A DNA stretch of 64,000 nt. It comes from Iodobacter arcticus. Its GTDB lineage: Bacteria; Pseudomonadota; Gammaproteobacteria; Burkholderiales; Chitinibacteraceae. A program made the translations under genes and the position numbers. The notes under the pieces were generated by a model. The model was not told the DNA's origin. It saw only the letters and a list, made by a program, of their open reading frames with translations, and did not search any database. Below, piece by piece: positions 1 through 8,902 of this stretch. Every line of letters begins with the position of its first letter. The stretch's first letter is position 1. The stretch lies in assembly GCF_042664895.1 (NCBI RefSeq), contig NZ_JBHTBQ010000019.1, positions 124,001 through 188,000 of the forward strand, in the 5' to 3' direction.

Positions 1-1135
1 ATTTATCGGAATGCTGAATTAAAAATGGGGTGATTAGCATTGATAAAACAATGCCAGCGATGGTGGTTTGTAGAATGTTTTCGGGTAAGAGCGCGCTCTT
101 AGAGGCGAGCGCCAGCATGACAAAAGCGAATTCGCCCCCTTGCCCTATGGTAAAGCCGGTGCGCCAGGCTGCACCGGGTGTGCTGCCAAATAGTCTGGAG
201 AGCCCGGCAATCATTAAAATTTTGCCGGGGCCGAGCAGTGCCAGCACCAGCAATACTCGCCACCATTGGGTGAGTAACACGGAGTAATTCAGATTCATGC
301 CAACGGTTACAAAAAATAGCCCAAGCAGCAGATCCCGGAACGGGCGCACATCGTCTTCAACCTGGTAGCGAAAGTCTGTTTCGGCAATCAGCATACCTGC
401 CAGAAAAGCGCCCAGAGCCAGCGATAAGCCTGCAAGCTCGGTGATCCATGCGATTCCTAAAGTAACCAGCAGCAAGTTGAGCATAAAAAGCTCACTGGAG
501 TGCTGTCTGGCTACGATATTGAACCAAGGCCGCATCAGCTTTTGCCCGAAGTAGAGCAAAACCAGCAACACCACAATAATCTTTAGCGCGGCAAAACCCA
601 GTGCCATCAGCAATTCATTGCCCGGAAAGCTGAGCACGGGAATCATAATGAGGAAAGGGACAACGGCTAAGTCTTGAAATAGCAAAATGCCGATGGCGTT
701 TTGCCCCTGTGCAGAATGCAGCTCATTGCGATCAGCCAGTAATTTAGACGCCATCGCGGTGGATGACATCGAGAGCGCGCCACCCAGTGCCAAGCCTACT
801 TTCCAGTCTAAGCCGGCCAGCAGGCAAATCACCATGACAACAGCCAGCATGCTGATGACTTGCATTGCACCCAAGCCAAATACGATGCGGCGCATGGCAT
901 TGAGCCGGGCAAGATTAAATTCCAGCCCCAATGTAAACATCAAAAAAACGATACCAAATTCGGCCAAATGAGTGGCCTCATCGCTGCTGGCAATAAAACC
1001 AAGTGCATGGGGGCCAATTAATAAGCCAACAACTAGGTAGCCAAGCATGGCTGGCAGCTTTAGGCGACGGCAAAGCACCACTGTTAAAACGGCTGCGGCA
1101 AGCAAGAGCAAGAGCGTAGAGAGTTGAATGGACAT
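1..1135 (-). CDS. KefB-type monovalent cation:proton antiporter (CPA2), 3' end outside window
   Basis: Reading the minus strand from an ATG at 1135 gives an open frame of 378 codons that runs off the left edge. It is a very hydrophobic protein with about 10-11 predicted membrane helices. Visible motifs are the N-terminal LPAMLGYLVVGLLIGP, the FLMFTLGLEF segment, FQDLAVVP (the conserved acidic residue of CPA2 exchangers), GAFLAGMLIAET and GQGGEFAF near the window edge. This matches the membrane domain of the KefB/KefC/YbaL family, which exchanges K+ or Na+ for H+ at the inner membrane. A C-terminal TrkA-N/RCK domain is expected but would lie outside the window, so the subtype cannot be fixed. 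It is divergent from kdsD. Confidence 0.9.
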   Translation of the reverse strand, partial: MSIQLSTLLLLLAAAVLTVVLCRRLKLPAMLGYLVVGLLIGPHALGFIASSDEATHLAEFGIVFLMFTLGLEFNLARLNAMRRIVFGLGAMQVISMLAVVMVICLLAGLDWKVGLALGGALSMSSTAMASKLLADRNELHSAQGQNAIGILLFQDLAVVPFLIMIPVLSFPGNELLMALGFAALKIIVVLLVLLYFGQKLMRPWFNIVARQHSSELFMLNLLLVTLGIAWITELAGLSLALGAFLAGMLIAETDFRYQVEDDVRPFRDLLLGLFFVTVGMNLNYSVLLTQWWRVLLVLALLGPGKILMIAGLSRLFGSTPGAAWRTGFTIGQGGEFAFVMLALASKSALLPENILQTTIAGIVLSMLITPFLIQHSDK

Positions 1136-1366
1136 AGGCTGGATTCGTTTTTCTCTTGCGAATGACAAAGTGGAGGGTTACATCCTAGCGTTTTTTTCAT
1201 TTCAGGTACTATCTTTTACCCTTGCAGCCGATCCGTTTTTAGTCTGGCAGGCTGCTGGCAACAAGCCGTTGAAGGCTGTATTTGCAAGATCATTGATCCT
1301 GATTGGCATATTGACAGCAGACGCAGGTGGCGGGACAGGGCCTGCTTCTCTTATACTTTCGCGCAT

Positions 1367-2338
1367 ATGAAAAATGCTGAATTTATCCTCGAGTGCGCTC
1401 GTCGCGTGCTACGGGTTGAGGCTGATGCTGTTTTCGCGCTGGCCGAGCGAATGAATGATCAGTTTGTTAAAGCGTGCGAGCTGATTCTTTCCTGCCAGGG
1501 GCGGGTGATCGTGATCGGGATTGGCAAGTCGGGGCATATTGCTAAAAAAATAGCAGCCACGATGGCCAGCACTGGTACTCCTGCTTTTTTTGTTCACCCT
1601 TCCGAAGCCGCACATGGTGATTTAGGAATGATCACCCGCAGTGATGTGGTGCTGGCCTTGTCTAATTCGGGTGAAAGCGATGAAGTGATTGCCTTGCTGC
1701 CAAGCCTAAAACGTTTAGGTCTTCCTTTGATTGCCATGACGGGCAATGCTGAATCTACTTTAAGTAAACAATCGACCGTGCATCTTGATTCGGGTGTGGC
1801 GCAAGAAGCCTGCCCGCTGAATCTGGCGCCTACCGCAAGTACTACGGCGGCACTTGCTTTGGGCGATGCACTGGCTGTGGCCCTGCTGGAAGCGCGCGGC
1901 TTTCAGGCTGAAGACTTTGCCTTATCGCATCCGGGCGGCAGCTTAGGCCGGCGCTTATTGGTGCTCGTGCGCGATTTAATGCATACCGGTGATGCTTTGC
2001 CTGTAGTGCAGCACGATGTTTTATTGCGCGATGCGCTGCTGGAAATCAGCAAGAAAGGCATGGGCATGACAGCGGTGGTGGATGCTGCAGGTAAATTGAT
2101 GGGCATCTTTACCGATGGCGATTTGCGCCGCGCACTGGATCAGGGCGTCGATGTACGTGATACTTCGGTTTCCAGCGTAATGACCTTAGCCCCTGCCACG
2201 ATTGAGGCGGATAAATTAGCCGCCGAGGCCGTCCAGCAAATGGATGCACGCCGTGTGAATGGTTTATTGGTGCTGGATGCGGGTGTGCTGGTTGGGGCGA
2301 TCAATATGCACGACCTGCTGCGGGCACGAGTGGTTTAA
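1367..2338 (+). CDS. kdsD: D-arabinose 5-phosphate isomerase KdsD
   Basis: Isomerises ribulose 5-phosphate to arabinose 5-phosphate, the first step toward CMP-Kdo for lipopolysaccharide, in the cytoplasm. The 323-residue length is normal. An SIS sugar-isomerase domain covers roughly residues 35-180 (GIGKSGHIAKK, STGTPAFFVHPSEAAHGDLGM, SNSGESDE), followed by two CBS domains (about 205-323; FTDGDLRRAL in the first). It heads the kdsD-kdsC-lptCAB-rpoN run, the usual proteobacterial order. The start matches the family N-terminus, but there is no clear Shine-Dalgarno and a TATACT hexamer lies only 10 bases upstream, so translation may be from a very short or absent leader. Confidence 0.96.
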   Translation: MKNAEFILECARRVLRVEADAVFALAERMNDQFVKACELILSCQGRVIVIGIGKSGHIAKKIAATMASTGTPAFFVHPSEAAHGDLGMITRSDVVLALSNSGESDEVIALLPSLKRLGLPLIAMTGNAESTLSKQSTVHLDSGVAQEACPLNLAPTASTTAALALGDALAVALLEARGFQAEDFALSHPGGSLGRRLLVLVRDLMHTGDALPVVQHDVLLRDALLEISKKGMGMTAVVDAAGKLMGIFTDGDLRRALDQGVDVRDTSVSSVMTLAPATIEADKLAAEAVQQMDARRVNGLLVLDAGVLVGAINMHDLLRARVV

Positions 2339-2444
2339 AATGCACATAGATAGTGCGGAGCAGGCTTGTGTGGGATTGCAGCCGCCTGTTATTCCCGTTT
2401 TAAAAAGTGCCAAAAGCAGCTAAATGACAAATAGGAAAATAGTA

Positions 2445-2960
2445 ATGACTGATATGGCAAAAGCGGTGCGCTTAATGATTTTTGACGTTGATGGTGTGAT
2501 GACCGATGGCAGCTTGTATTACAGCGATGCGGGTGAAGAGCTAAAAGCGTTTAACTCGCTGGATGGTCACGGGCTAAAAATGTTACGCGCCAGCGGTGTG
2601 AAATTAGCCATTATTACCGGTCGTACTTCTTTGCTGGTTGAGAAACGTGCCAAAGATTTGGGGGTGGATTTTCTTTATCAGGGCGCTCACGATAAGCGGG
2701 CAAGCTATGAAGATTTACTGCTAGCCGCTGGAGTCGGCCAAGATGCCTGTGGTTTTATGGGCGACGATGTGATTGATCTTCCGGTGATGCGCAGAGTCGC
2801 TTTTGCGGTAGCGGTGCCTGATTCCCCGGAGTTAGTGCGTAAACATGCTCACTATATTACGGGCAGCTCGGGTGGGCGGGGGGCTGTGCGTGAAGTATGC
2901 GAATACCTGATGCAAGCACAAGGCACGTTTGATGCCGCTATGGCGCCTTACCTCGCCTGA
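2445..2960 (+). CDS. kdsC: 3-deoxy-D-manno-octulosonate 8-phosphate phosphatase KdsC
   Basis: HAD-superfamily phosphatase releasing Kdo from Kdo-8-phosphate in LPS core synthesis. HAD motif I (FDVDGVMTDG) begins near residue 13, motif II is in IITGRTS, and the C-terminal acidic motif is GDDVIDLPVM. The size of 171 residues is typical of the small capless KdsC tetramer. I chose the ATG at 2445 because AGGA sits 9 bases upstream; in-frame ATGs at 2424 and 2454 are alternatives. It follows kdsD, and its stop overlaps the lptC start (TGATG). Confidence 0.95.
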   Translation: MTDMAKAVRLMIFDVDGVMTDGSLYYSDAGEELKAFNSLDGHGLKMLRASGVKLAIITGRTSLLVEKRAKDLGVDFLYQGAHDKRASYEDLLLAAGVGQDACGFMGDDVIDLPVMRRVAFAVAVPDSPELVRKHAHYITGSSGGRGAVREVCEYLMQAQGTFDAAMAPYLA

Positions 2961-3538
2961 TGGCAGTGCCGGGGACTACTCGCCTGCTACCGTTGGCCCT
3001 TGTTGTTTTGTTGGGTAGCCTGACTTGGCTGCTCGATAGGGCGGCAAGTTTACCTGGCTCTGCGGTTGCAATTAATGCAAATCAGCCCGATATGTTAGTA
3101 GATAAAGCCACTGCGGTGCGCTTTGGTGAAGATGGACGCCCCTTATCTTTACTCACCGCCACCCATGTTTCTCATTTGCCTGCTGGCGATATCACCTGGT
3201 TGGAAAACCCACATTTACGCTATACCGCCCCCGATCAGCCCCGCTTAGAAGTCACTGGCGAGCGTGCTAAATCAATCAAACAGGGGAGTGAAGTCTGGTT
3301 TCCCGGCGTGGTTAAAATGGTTAGATCGGCCAGTGCTACGCAAGCAGAGTTAACGATTAATGGGCGTGATATGCGCGTTTTACCGCAGGAAGGACTTGCC
3401 AGCTCAGAAGCGCCGGCAATCGCAGTGATGGGCACGTATGTTATTGAATCAGTCGGTTTTATTGCTGATTCCAAGGCTGAAACGCTAGAACTTAAATCTA
3501 AAGTCAGGATGAGCTATGAGCCGATTCGCACCCGTTAA
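2960..3538 (+). CDS. lptC: LPS export protein LptC
   Basis: Bitopic inner-membrane component of the Lpt bridge that passes LPS from LptBFG to LptA. One N-terminal hydrophobic segment (about residues 6-24) precedes a periplasmic beta-jellyroll region, which matches the family, and 192 residues is the usual length. Sequence identity in this family is low, so the call rests on size, topology and position between kdsC and lptA. The start ATG overlaps the kdsC stop by one base, and the 3' end overlaps lptA by 23 bases, indicating translational coupling. Confidence 0.88.
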   Translation: MAVPGTTRLLPLALVVLLGSLTWLLDRAASLPGSAVAINANQPDMLVDKATAVRFGEDGRPLSLLTATHVSHLPAGDITWLENPHLRYTAPDQPRLEVTGERAKSIKQGSEVWFPGVVKMVRSASATQAELTINGRDMRVLPQEGLASSEAPAIAVMGTYVIESVGFIADSKAETLELKSKVRMSYEPIRTR

Positions 3539-4019
3539 AGTTGTTTTACTCATGCTGTTGGCAAGCTCTGCATATGCAGAAAAAGCAGACCGGGAAAAAC
3601 AGATCAATATTGTTGCTGCAAATTGTGTGATGAATCAAAAAACGCAGGCCAGCGTCTGTACCAAAGATGTGGTGCTGACCCAAGGCACACTCAGCATTCG
3701 GGCTGATAAGCTGACGGTACGTCAGGATGAGGCGGGCAATCAGTATGTTGCTGGCAATGGCGGGCCGGTTCGCTTTCGGCAGAAAATGGATGGCGGCAAT
3801 GATTGGGTGGATGCCGAAGCGCAGCGCTTTGATTATGACGGGCGCACTGGCATTCTTAAGTTGATTGATAAGGCATGGGTGAAACGTGGGGAAGATCAAA
3901 TTCATAGCGATTTGATTACTTACGATTTAAACAATGAAGCTTATCAAGCGCAAAGCAAACCAGAGAGCGGCGGGCGCGTCAATATCGTGATTACACCGAA
4001 AAAGGCACCTGCACCATGA
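3516..4019 (+). CDS. lptA: LPS transport periplasmic protein LptA
   Basis: Periplasmic OstA-fold protein that polymerises into the hydrophobic groove carrying LPS across the periplasm. It has a signal peptide (hydrophobic stretch VVLLMLLASSAYA, likely cleavage after residue ~21) and then repeated short beta-strand units around TLSIRADKLTV and FDYDGRTGIL. The 167-residue length is typical. It begins inside lptC and ends 4 bases into lptB (ATGA overlap). Its place between lptC and lptB makes the assignment firm. Confidence 0.92.
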   Translation: MSRFAPVKVVLLMLLASSAYAEKADREKQINIVAANCVMNQKTQASVCTKDVVLTQGTLSIRADKLTVRQDEAGNQYVAGNGGPVRFRQKMDGGNDWVDAEAQRFDYDGRTGILKLIDKAWVKRGEDQIHSDLITYDLNNEAYQAQSKPESGGRVNIVITPKKAPAP

Positions 4020-4741
4020 GTAGTTCTTTACGAGCGGAGCAGCTAGAAAAACGTTACGGAAAAAGAACCGTGGTGCGTGATGTCACCATGGAAATTTCGA
4101 GTGGTGAAGTGGTGGGTTTACTTGGCCCAAATGGCGCGGGTAAAACCACCAGCTTTTATATGATTGTGGGTTTAGTCGGTATGAATGGCGGGCGTATTAC
4201 GCTGGATGGCGAGGATATCGGTCATTTACCCATTCATCAGCGGGCGCGGCGAGGTTTAGGCTACTTGCCACAAGAAGCGTCTATCTTTCGTAAAATGACA
4301 GTGGCACAAAATATCACTGCAGTGCTTGAATTGCATTGTAAAAATCGCGATGAAATAAACGCCCGGCTTGATGAGCTGCTGCACGATTTGCACATTGATC
4401 ATTTGCGTGATGCAGGTGCAATGGGCTTATCGGGGGGCGAGCGCCGCCGGGTAGAAATTGCCCGTGCCTTGGCCGCCAGCCCGCGTTTTATCTTGCTGGA
4501 TGAGCCATTTGCAGGGGTAGACCCGATTGCTGTGATGGATATTCAACGTATTATTGGTTTTTTAAAGCAACGTGGAATCGGTGTCTTGATCACTGATCAT
4601 AATGTGCGTGAAACCCTTGGTATTTGCGATCGTGCCTACATCATCTCCGAAGGTGCAGTGATGGCGTCTGGCGCTCCGAAAGATATTGTAGAAAACGAAA
4701 GTGTGCGTCGGGTCTATCTCGGTGAACATTTCCGCATGTAA
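4016..4741 (+). CDS. lptB: LPS export ABC transporter ATPase LptB
   Basis: Cytoplasmic ATPase that powers LPS extraction by LptFG. Walker A is GPNGAGKTT (residues 37-45), the Q-loop is in LPQEAS, the signature is LSGGERRR, Walker B is ILLDEPF and the switch His is in ITDHNV. 241 residues is the standard length. It overlaps the lptA stop by 4 bases, and its TAA is followed immediately by the rpoN ATG with no gap. LptF/LptG are not in this window; they are usually encoded elsewhere. Confidence 0.97.
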   Translation: MSSSLRAEQLEKRYGKRTVVRDVTMEISSGEVVGLLGPNGAGKTTSFYMIVGLVGMNGGRITLDGEDIGHLPIHQRARRGLGYLPQEASIFRKMTVAQNITAVLELHCKNRDEINARLDELLHDLHIDHLRDAGAMGLSGGERRRVEIARALAASPRFILLDEPFAGVDPIAVMDIQRIIGFLKQRGIGVLITDHNVRETLGICDRAYIISEGAVMASGAPKDIVENESVRRVYLGEHFRM

Positions 4742-6115
4742 ATGAAACAAACCCTGCAGCTGCGGTTATCCCAGCAACTTAATCTTACTCCTCAGTTGCA
4801 GCAGGCTATCAAGCTGCTGCAGCTTTCCACCCTTGAGTTTCAACAAGAGCTTGAACAGTATCTGAGCGAAAACCCGCTATTGGAGCGTGGCGAAGAAGCC
4901 GCCGCTGGTGAGGCAGAGCAAGCAGAGCCGCAGTGGGAAATGGGTGAAGACGACGGTTTACGCTGGGAAGGCACAAGCCACGGCAGCTCGGATGATGATG
5001 ATGATTTTGATCCGGCCAGCAATATCGCCCGCGATTTAGATTTACGCGAATACTTGCTGCAACAAGCAGGTTTGCTGCCTTTGTCGCATCGGGATAAGTC
5101 CTTGTTATTGATGCTGATTGAGGCATTGGATGAGGATGGGTTTCTTTCTCAGTCCTTAGAAGATGTCTTTTCTCAGCTGCCAGAGGAACTAATCCAAGAT
5201 TATGAACTCGAACCTGATGACTTAAGAATTGCTTTAATTCGCTTACAGCACTTAGAGCCTTTGGGAATTGGAGCAAGAGATACCGCTGATTGTTTATGCT
5301 TACAATTGCGCCAGAAGCCAGCGAGCGCTGCCCGTGATTTAGCCTTGCAGATTGCCGAAAATTCACTCGATTTATTAGCTGGGCGGGACTACACTAGGCT
5401 TAAACGGGCTTTTAAATGCGAGGATGCTGAGTTAAAAGCAGCGCAGGAATTAATTGTAAGTTTAAACCCTAGGCCGAGTGCACAATGGTCTGTAGCATCG
5501 CCCCGATATGTAAGCCCCGATGTCGTTGTGCAAAAAGTACGCGGTGTTTGGCGGGTGAGATTACACGATGCTTCGATGCCTAAATTGCGCGTGAATCGTC
5601 TTTATGCAGATATCTTACAAAAAGGCGATGGCGGCCATTTAGCCCGTGAGTTACAAGAAGCACGTTGGTTAGTAAAAAGTGTGCAGCAGCGATTTGATAC
5701 CATTTTGCGAGTAGCCACCGCGATTGTAGAACGGCAGCGCGCATTTTTTGAACACGGTGAAGTGGCGATGCGCCCGCTGGTGCTCAGAGATATCGCCGAA
5801 GAACTAGATTTACATGAGTCGACTATTTCTAGGGTAACCACGCAAAAATATATGCTTACGCCGCGTGGCCTATATGAATTTAAGTTTTTCTTCGGTAGCC
5901 ATGTTGATACGGATGCCGGAGGGGAGTGTTCTGCTACAGCGATCAAAGCATTGATCAAGCAGATGGTGCAGCAAGAAGATAAGAAAAAACCTTTAAGTGA
6001 TAGCGTATTGGCAGAAGCATTATCCGCTCAAGGTATTGTGGTAGCCCGGCGCACCGTTGCCAAATACCGTGAAGCGTTGCAGATTTACCCAGTAAGTCAG
6101 CGCAAAAGTTTGTAA
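4742..6115 (+). CDS. rpoN: RNA polymerase sigma-54 factor RpoN
   Basis: Sigma-54, which directs RNA polymerase to -24/-12 promoters and needs AAA+ enhancer-binding activators. The Leu/Gln-rich activator-interacting region I covers residues 1-50 (LSQQLNLTPQLQQAIKLLQLS). An acidic region II has a DDDDDFDPA stretch near residue 85, then come the core-binding domain, a helix-turn-helix (LDLHESTISRVT) and the RpoN box (VARRTVAKYRE) close to the C-terminus. 457 residues is normal. The start codon directly abuts the lptB stop. Confidence 0.97.
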   Translation: MKQTLQLRLSQQLNLTPQLQQAIKLLQLSTLEFQQELEQYLSENPLLERGEEAAAGEAEQAEPQWEMGEDDGLRWEGTSHGSSDDDDDFDPASNIARDLDLREYLLQQAGLLPLSHRDKSLLLMLIEALDEDGFLSQSLEDVFSQLPEELIQDYELEPDDLRIALIRLQHLEPLGIGARDTADCLCLQLRQKPASAARDLALQIAENSLDLLAGRDYTRLKRAFKCEDAELKAAQELIVSLNPRPSAQWSVASPRYVSPDVVVQKVRGVWRVRLHDASMPKLRVNRLYADILQKGDGGHLARELQEARWLVKSVQQRFDTILRVATAIVERQRAFFEHGEVAMRPLVLRDIAEELDLHESTISRVTTQKYMLTPRGLYEFKFFFGSHVDTDAGGECSATAIKALIKQMVQQEDKKKPLSDSVLAEALSAQGIVVARRTVAKYREALQIYPVSQRKSL

Positions 6116-6139
6116 GGCCCCAACGGAAGGAGTAACCCT

Positions 6140-6466
6140 ATGAATTTGAATATCAGTGGCCATCATCTTGAAGTGACCCCATCTATCCGTGAGTACGTAA
6201 ACAGTAAGATGGAACGAGTCATTCGACACTTTGACAATGTAATTGACGTTAATGTCATCCTATCCGTGGAGAAACTGCAACATCAGGTTGAAGCAACCGT
6301 TCACGTTCGCGGCCGCGATATCCACGTCGAAGCGACGGATGAAAATATGTATGCAGCCATTGACTTGCTGGCCGATAAGCTAGACCGCCAAGTTGTGAAG
6401 CACAAAGAAAAATCAATGGATCACCGTAACGAATCCATTAAGCAGCACCAGCCTACCGCTGAATAA
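6140..6466 (+). CDS. hpf: ribosome hibernation promoting factor (HPF/YfiA family)
   Basis: Binds the 30S decoding region and drives or stabilises inactive ribosomes in stationary phase. 108 residues is the short-HPF length, without the C-terminal extension of long HPF. Visible features are the N-terminal MNLNISGHHLEVT strand, VNVILSVEKLQHQVEATVHV and DENMYAAIDLLADKLDRQVVKHKEK. A good Shine-Dalgarno (GGAAGGAG) lies 8 bases upstream. It sits 24 bases after rpoN, the classical location (ORF95 of the rpoN operon), and a strong terminator follows. Confidence 0.95.
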   Translation: MNLNISGHHLEVTPSIREYVNSKMERVIRHFDNVIDVNVILSVEKLQHQVEATVHVRGRDIHVEATDENMYAAIDLLADKLDRQVVKHKEKSMDHRNESIKQHQPTAE

Positions 6467-6486
6467 AGCGACTTTTCTCACCTTAG

Positions 6487-6522
6487 CGGGAACCGGAATA
6501 CTCAGGTTCCCGTTTTTGTTTT
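6487..6522 (+). terminator. Rho-independent terminator after hpf
   Basis: Inverted repeat CGGGAACC/GGTTCCCG with a 10-base loop, followed by TTTTTGTTTTT. It lies between hpf and ptsN, so ptsN-hprK-rapZ is probably fed by read-through or its own promoter. Confidence 0.85.
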
Positions 6523-6571
6523 TAAACGACGGCGCTACAATGGGTGTCGTCCCTGTTTTGGTCTGTCTACA

Positions 6572-7045
6572 ATGAGCTTGATCGCCCAAATTTTGCCTAG
6601 CGGAAATGTCTTCCTTGACATGGAAGTCGGCAGCAAAAAACGTATTTTTGAACAAGTTGGTATTTTGTTTGAAAATAGCCACGGTATTGCCCGTAGTGTT
6701 ATTTTTGATAGTCTGTTTGCCCGGGAAAAGCTTGGTTCCACGGGGCTTGGGCAAGGGGTTGCCATCCCTCATGGCCGGATTAAAGGTTTGAAAGAAGCCA
6801 CAGGTGCATTTGTGCGCCTTAATGAGCCTATCCCTTATGACGCGCCTGATGGCAAGCCGGTTTCCTTGGTATTTGTGTTGCTGGTGCCTGCTCACGCTAC
6901 CGATTTACATCTGCAAATTTTGTCCGAACTGGCTCAGCTTTTCTCAGATAAAGTATTGCGCGAGAGTCTGCTGGCGGCCACTGAACCCGGCCAAATCTGG
7001 AAGCTAATCAGTACTTGGGAGCCTTATGCCACAGATTTCAGTTAG
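6572..7045 (+). CDS. ptsN: nitrogen PTS EIIA component PtsN (EIIA-Ntr)
   Basis: Phosphoacceptor of the regulatory nitrogen phosphotransferase system. The EIIA fold is recognisable, with the phosphorylatable His67 in GVAIPHGRI. 157 residues is typical. It follows the rpoN-hpf pair, the family's conserved neighbourhood, and the last 20 bases overlap hprK. The ribosome-binding site is weak, so the exact start is less certain than the identity. Confidence 0.95.
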   Translation: MSLIAQILPSGNVFLDMEVGSKKRIFEQVGILFENSHGIARSVIFDSLFAREKLGSTGLGQGVAIPHGRIKGLKEATGAFVRLNEPIPYDAPDGKPVSLVFVLLVPAHATDLHLQILSELAQLFSDKVLRESLLAATEPGQIWKLISTWEPYATDFS

Positions 7046-7970
7046 ACAGCTTTTTATCGATAACGCCGAGAAGCTGCGACTGACGTGGGTAGCAGGGCAA
7101 TCGGGTGCGAATAATCTGCTATCTAATGATGCATCTGAGCAAAAGCCAACACTCTCTTTAGTCGGCCACCTGAATTTTATCCACCCCAACCGCATTCAGG
7201 TGCTTGGGGTGGCAGAAACGGTTTATCTGCTGCAGCTTAGCCCCGAGGCGCAAAGAGAATCCTTGGCGCGGCTTTTCTCTAATGAAATGGCGGCAGTGAT
7301 TGTAGCCAATGGTCAGATTGTGGGCGACTGCCTGCGCGAAGCCTCTGAGCGTTTTCATGTACCGCTGCTCACCTCCCCCGAGCAATCCCCCTATTTGATG
7401 GATGTACTACGCTATTACCTCTCGAAGGCATTGGCGGTTTCTACGCATCTGCACGGGGTGTTTCTGGATGTGCTGGAAGTGGGCGTTTTGCTGACTGGCG
7501 AATCGTCGATGGGTAAGAGCGAGCTGGCGTTGGAGCTAATCTCACGCGGCCACGGCCTTGTGGCAGACGATGTGGTTGAGGTCTATCGCACCAATCCGGA
7601 AACGCTGGAAGGGCGATGCCCGCCGATGTTGCGTGATTTTCTCGAAGTGCGCGGAATTGGCGTATTGAATATCCGCACTATTTTCGGTGAAACTGCCGTC
7701 AGGCCGCGTAAAACACTCAAGCTGATTATGCATCTGGCCAAGGCGGGTGGCGAGAAAGTCGCTCCGATGGATCGATTGCAAATGCAGGCGGCCACGCAAG
7801 ATATTCTTGGCGTGCCGATTCGCAAGCTGGTGATTCCTGTGGCGGCCGGTCGAAATTTAGCGGTTTTGGTTGAGGCTGCGGTTAGAAATTATATTTTGCA
7901 ATTACGCGGCATTGATTCCACGCGTGAATTTATTGAAAGACACCAAAAATTTATGGAAATGGGCGAATAA
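7026..7970 (+). CDS. hprK: HPr kinase/phosphorylase HprK
   Basis: Bifunctional enzyme that phosphorylates or dephosphorylates a regulatory serine of HPr-type proteins. It has an N-terminal MurF-like HprK_N domain (about residues 1-130). The catalytic domain carries a P-loop GESSMGKSEL (from residue 158), LVADDVVEV and the HprK signature LEVRGIGVLNI, with a conserved C-terminal lysine/arginine segment. 314 residues fits the family. In betaproteobacteria hprK is linked with ptsN and rapZ as here. The HPr and EI genes it would act with are not in the window. Confidence 0.95.
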   Translation: MPQISVRQLFIDNAEKLRLTWVAGQSGANNLLSNDASEQKPTLSLVGHLNFIHPNRIQVLGVAETVYLLQLSPEAQRESLARLFSNEMAAVIVANGQIVGDCLREASERFHVPLLTSPEQSPYLMDVLRYYLSKALAVSTHLHGVFLDVLEVGVLLTGESSMGKSELALELISRGHGLVADDVVEVYRTNPETLEGRCPPMLRDFLEVRGIGVLNIRTIFGETAVRPRKTLKLIMHLAKAGGEKVAPMDRLQMQAATQDILGVPIRKLVIPVAAGRNLAVLVEAAVRNYILQLRGIDSTREFIERHQKFMEMGE

Positions 7971-8053
7971 GTCGCTCACCCAATATGCAGGGTGTTTATG
8001 CAAGTATCAAAATATAAGCTACACAAAAATATACAAAATAATGGGGATGGGGA

Positions 8054-8902
8054 GTGAAACAGCAGCAGGTTATTTTATTATCTGGTTTATCAGGGGCGGG
8101 TAAAAGCGTTGCACTTAAGTCTTTAGAAGATCTTGGCTATTTTTGCATCGATAATTTGCCTGCGCCTTTGCTGCCACAAACCGCGGCATTACTGGATGAA
8201 GATGGCTATCCCAAAATTGCCATTTCGGTTGATGTGCGCAGCGCCCACAATTTTGCCAGCTTCCCCAATCATCTTGAAGCCCTGTTTGAGCTGGGGCTTG
8301 ATGTGCAAATGCTGTTTCTGGAAGCGAATAACGACACTCTGGTGAAGCGCTTTTCTGAAACAAGGCGCAGCCATCCGCTCTCTAGTGGCACATTAACGGT
8401 GACCGAGGCTATTAGCTTAGAGCGTGAAATGCTGGCTGATTTCTCCGCAGTTGCCCATCGTATTGATACCAGTGATTTATCGGCTAATCAGCTGCGCAGC
8501 TGGATTCGGCAGTTTGTGGCGCTGGACCGCTCCAGACTCACGGTGATTTTTGAATCTTTTGGCTTTAAGCATGGTTTGCCAATGGATGCCGATTTTGTGT
8601 TTGATGCCCGCTGCCTGCCCAACCCCTATTACGATAAATCTTTACGCCCTTTAACGGGTAAAGATCAGCCCGTGATTGATTTCTTAGAGCGGCAAGCGGT
8701 GGTGGGGCGCTTTCAAAGCCATATCAAAACATTTATGGAAGCTTGGTTGCCAGAGTTTGAAGCCGATAATCGCAGCTATATCACGGTAGCGATTGGCTGC
8801 ACCGGCGGCCAGCATCGCTCGGTTTATTTAGCGGAGCAATTAGCGGCATACTTTGCCGAGCATCGGCAGGTATTGCTTAGGCACCGTGAGCAGCATGCCT
8901 GA
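8054..8902 (+). CDS. rapZ: RNase adapter protein RapZ (YvcJ family P-loop)
   Basis: P-loop protein that in enterobacteria binds small RNAs and controls glucosamine-6-phosphate synthase mRNA. Here the role is inferred from homology. Walker A is GLSGAGKS (residues 11-18); other signatures are YFCIDNLP, FLEA, RETRRRHPL-like ETRRSHPL, and the C-terminal IGCTGGQHRSVY. 282 residues is standard. The start is a GTG at 8054 with a GGGGATGGGGAG purine tract just upstream. It lies 83 bases after hprK. Confidence 0.95.
   Translation: MKQQQVILLSGLSGAGKSVALKSLEDLGYFCIDNLPAPLLPQTAALLDEDGYPKIAISVDVRSAHNFASFPNHLEALFELGLDVQMLFLEANNDTLVKRFSETRRSHPLSSGTLTVTEAISLEREMLADFSAVAHRIDTSDLSANQLRSWIRQFVALDRSRLTVIFESFGFKHGLPMDADFVFDARCLPNPYYDKSLRPLTGKDQPVIDFLERQAVVGRFQSHIKTFMEAWLPEFEADNRSYITVAIGCTGGQHRSVYLAEQLAAYFAEHRQVLLRHREQHA

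Noticed and set aside
30..971. Plus-strand open frames at the left edge (30-287 and 687-971)
   Set aside because: They lie antisense to the clear KefB-type antiporter on the minus strand and have no family features.
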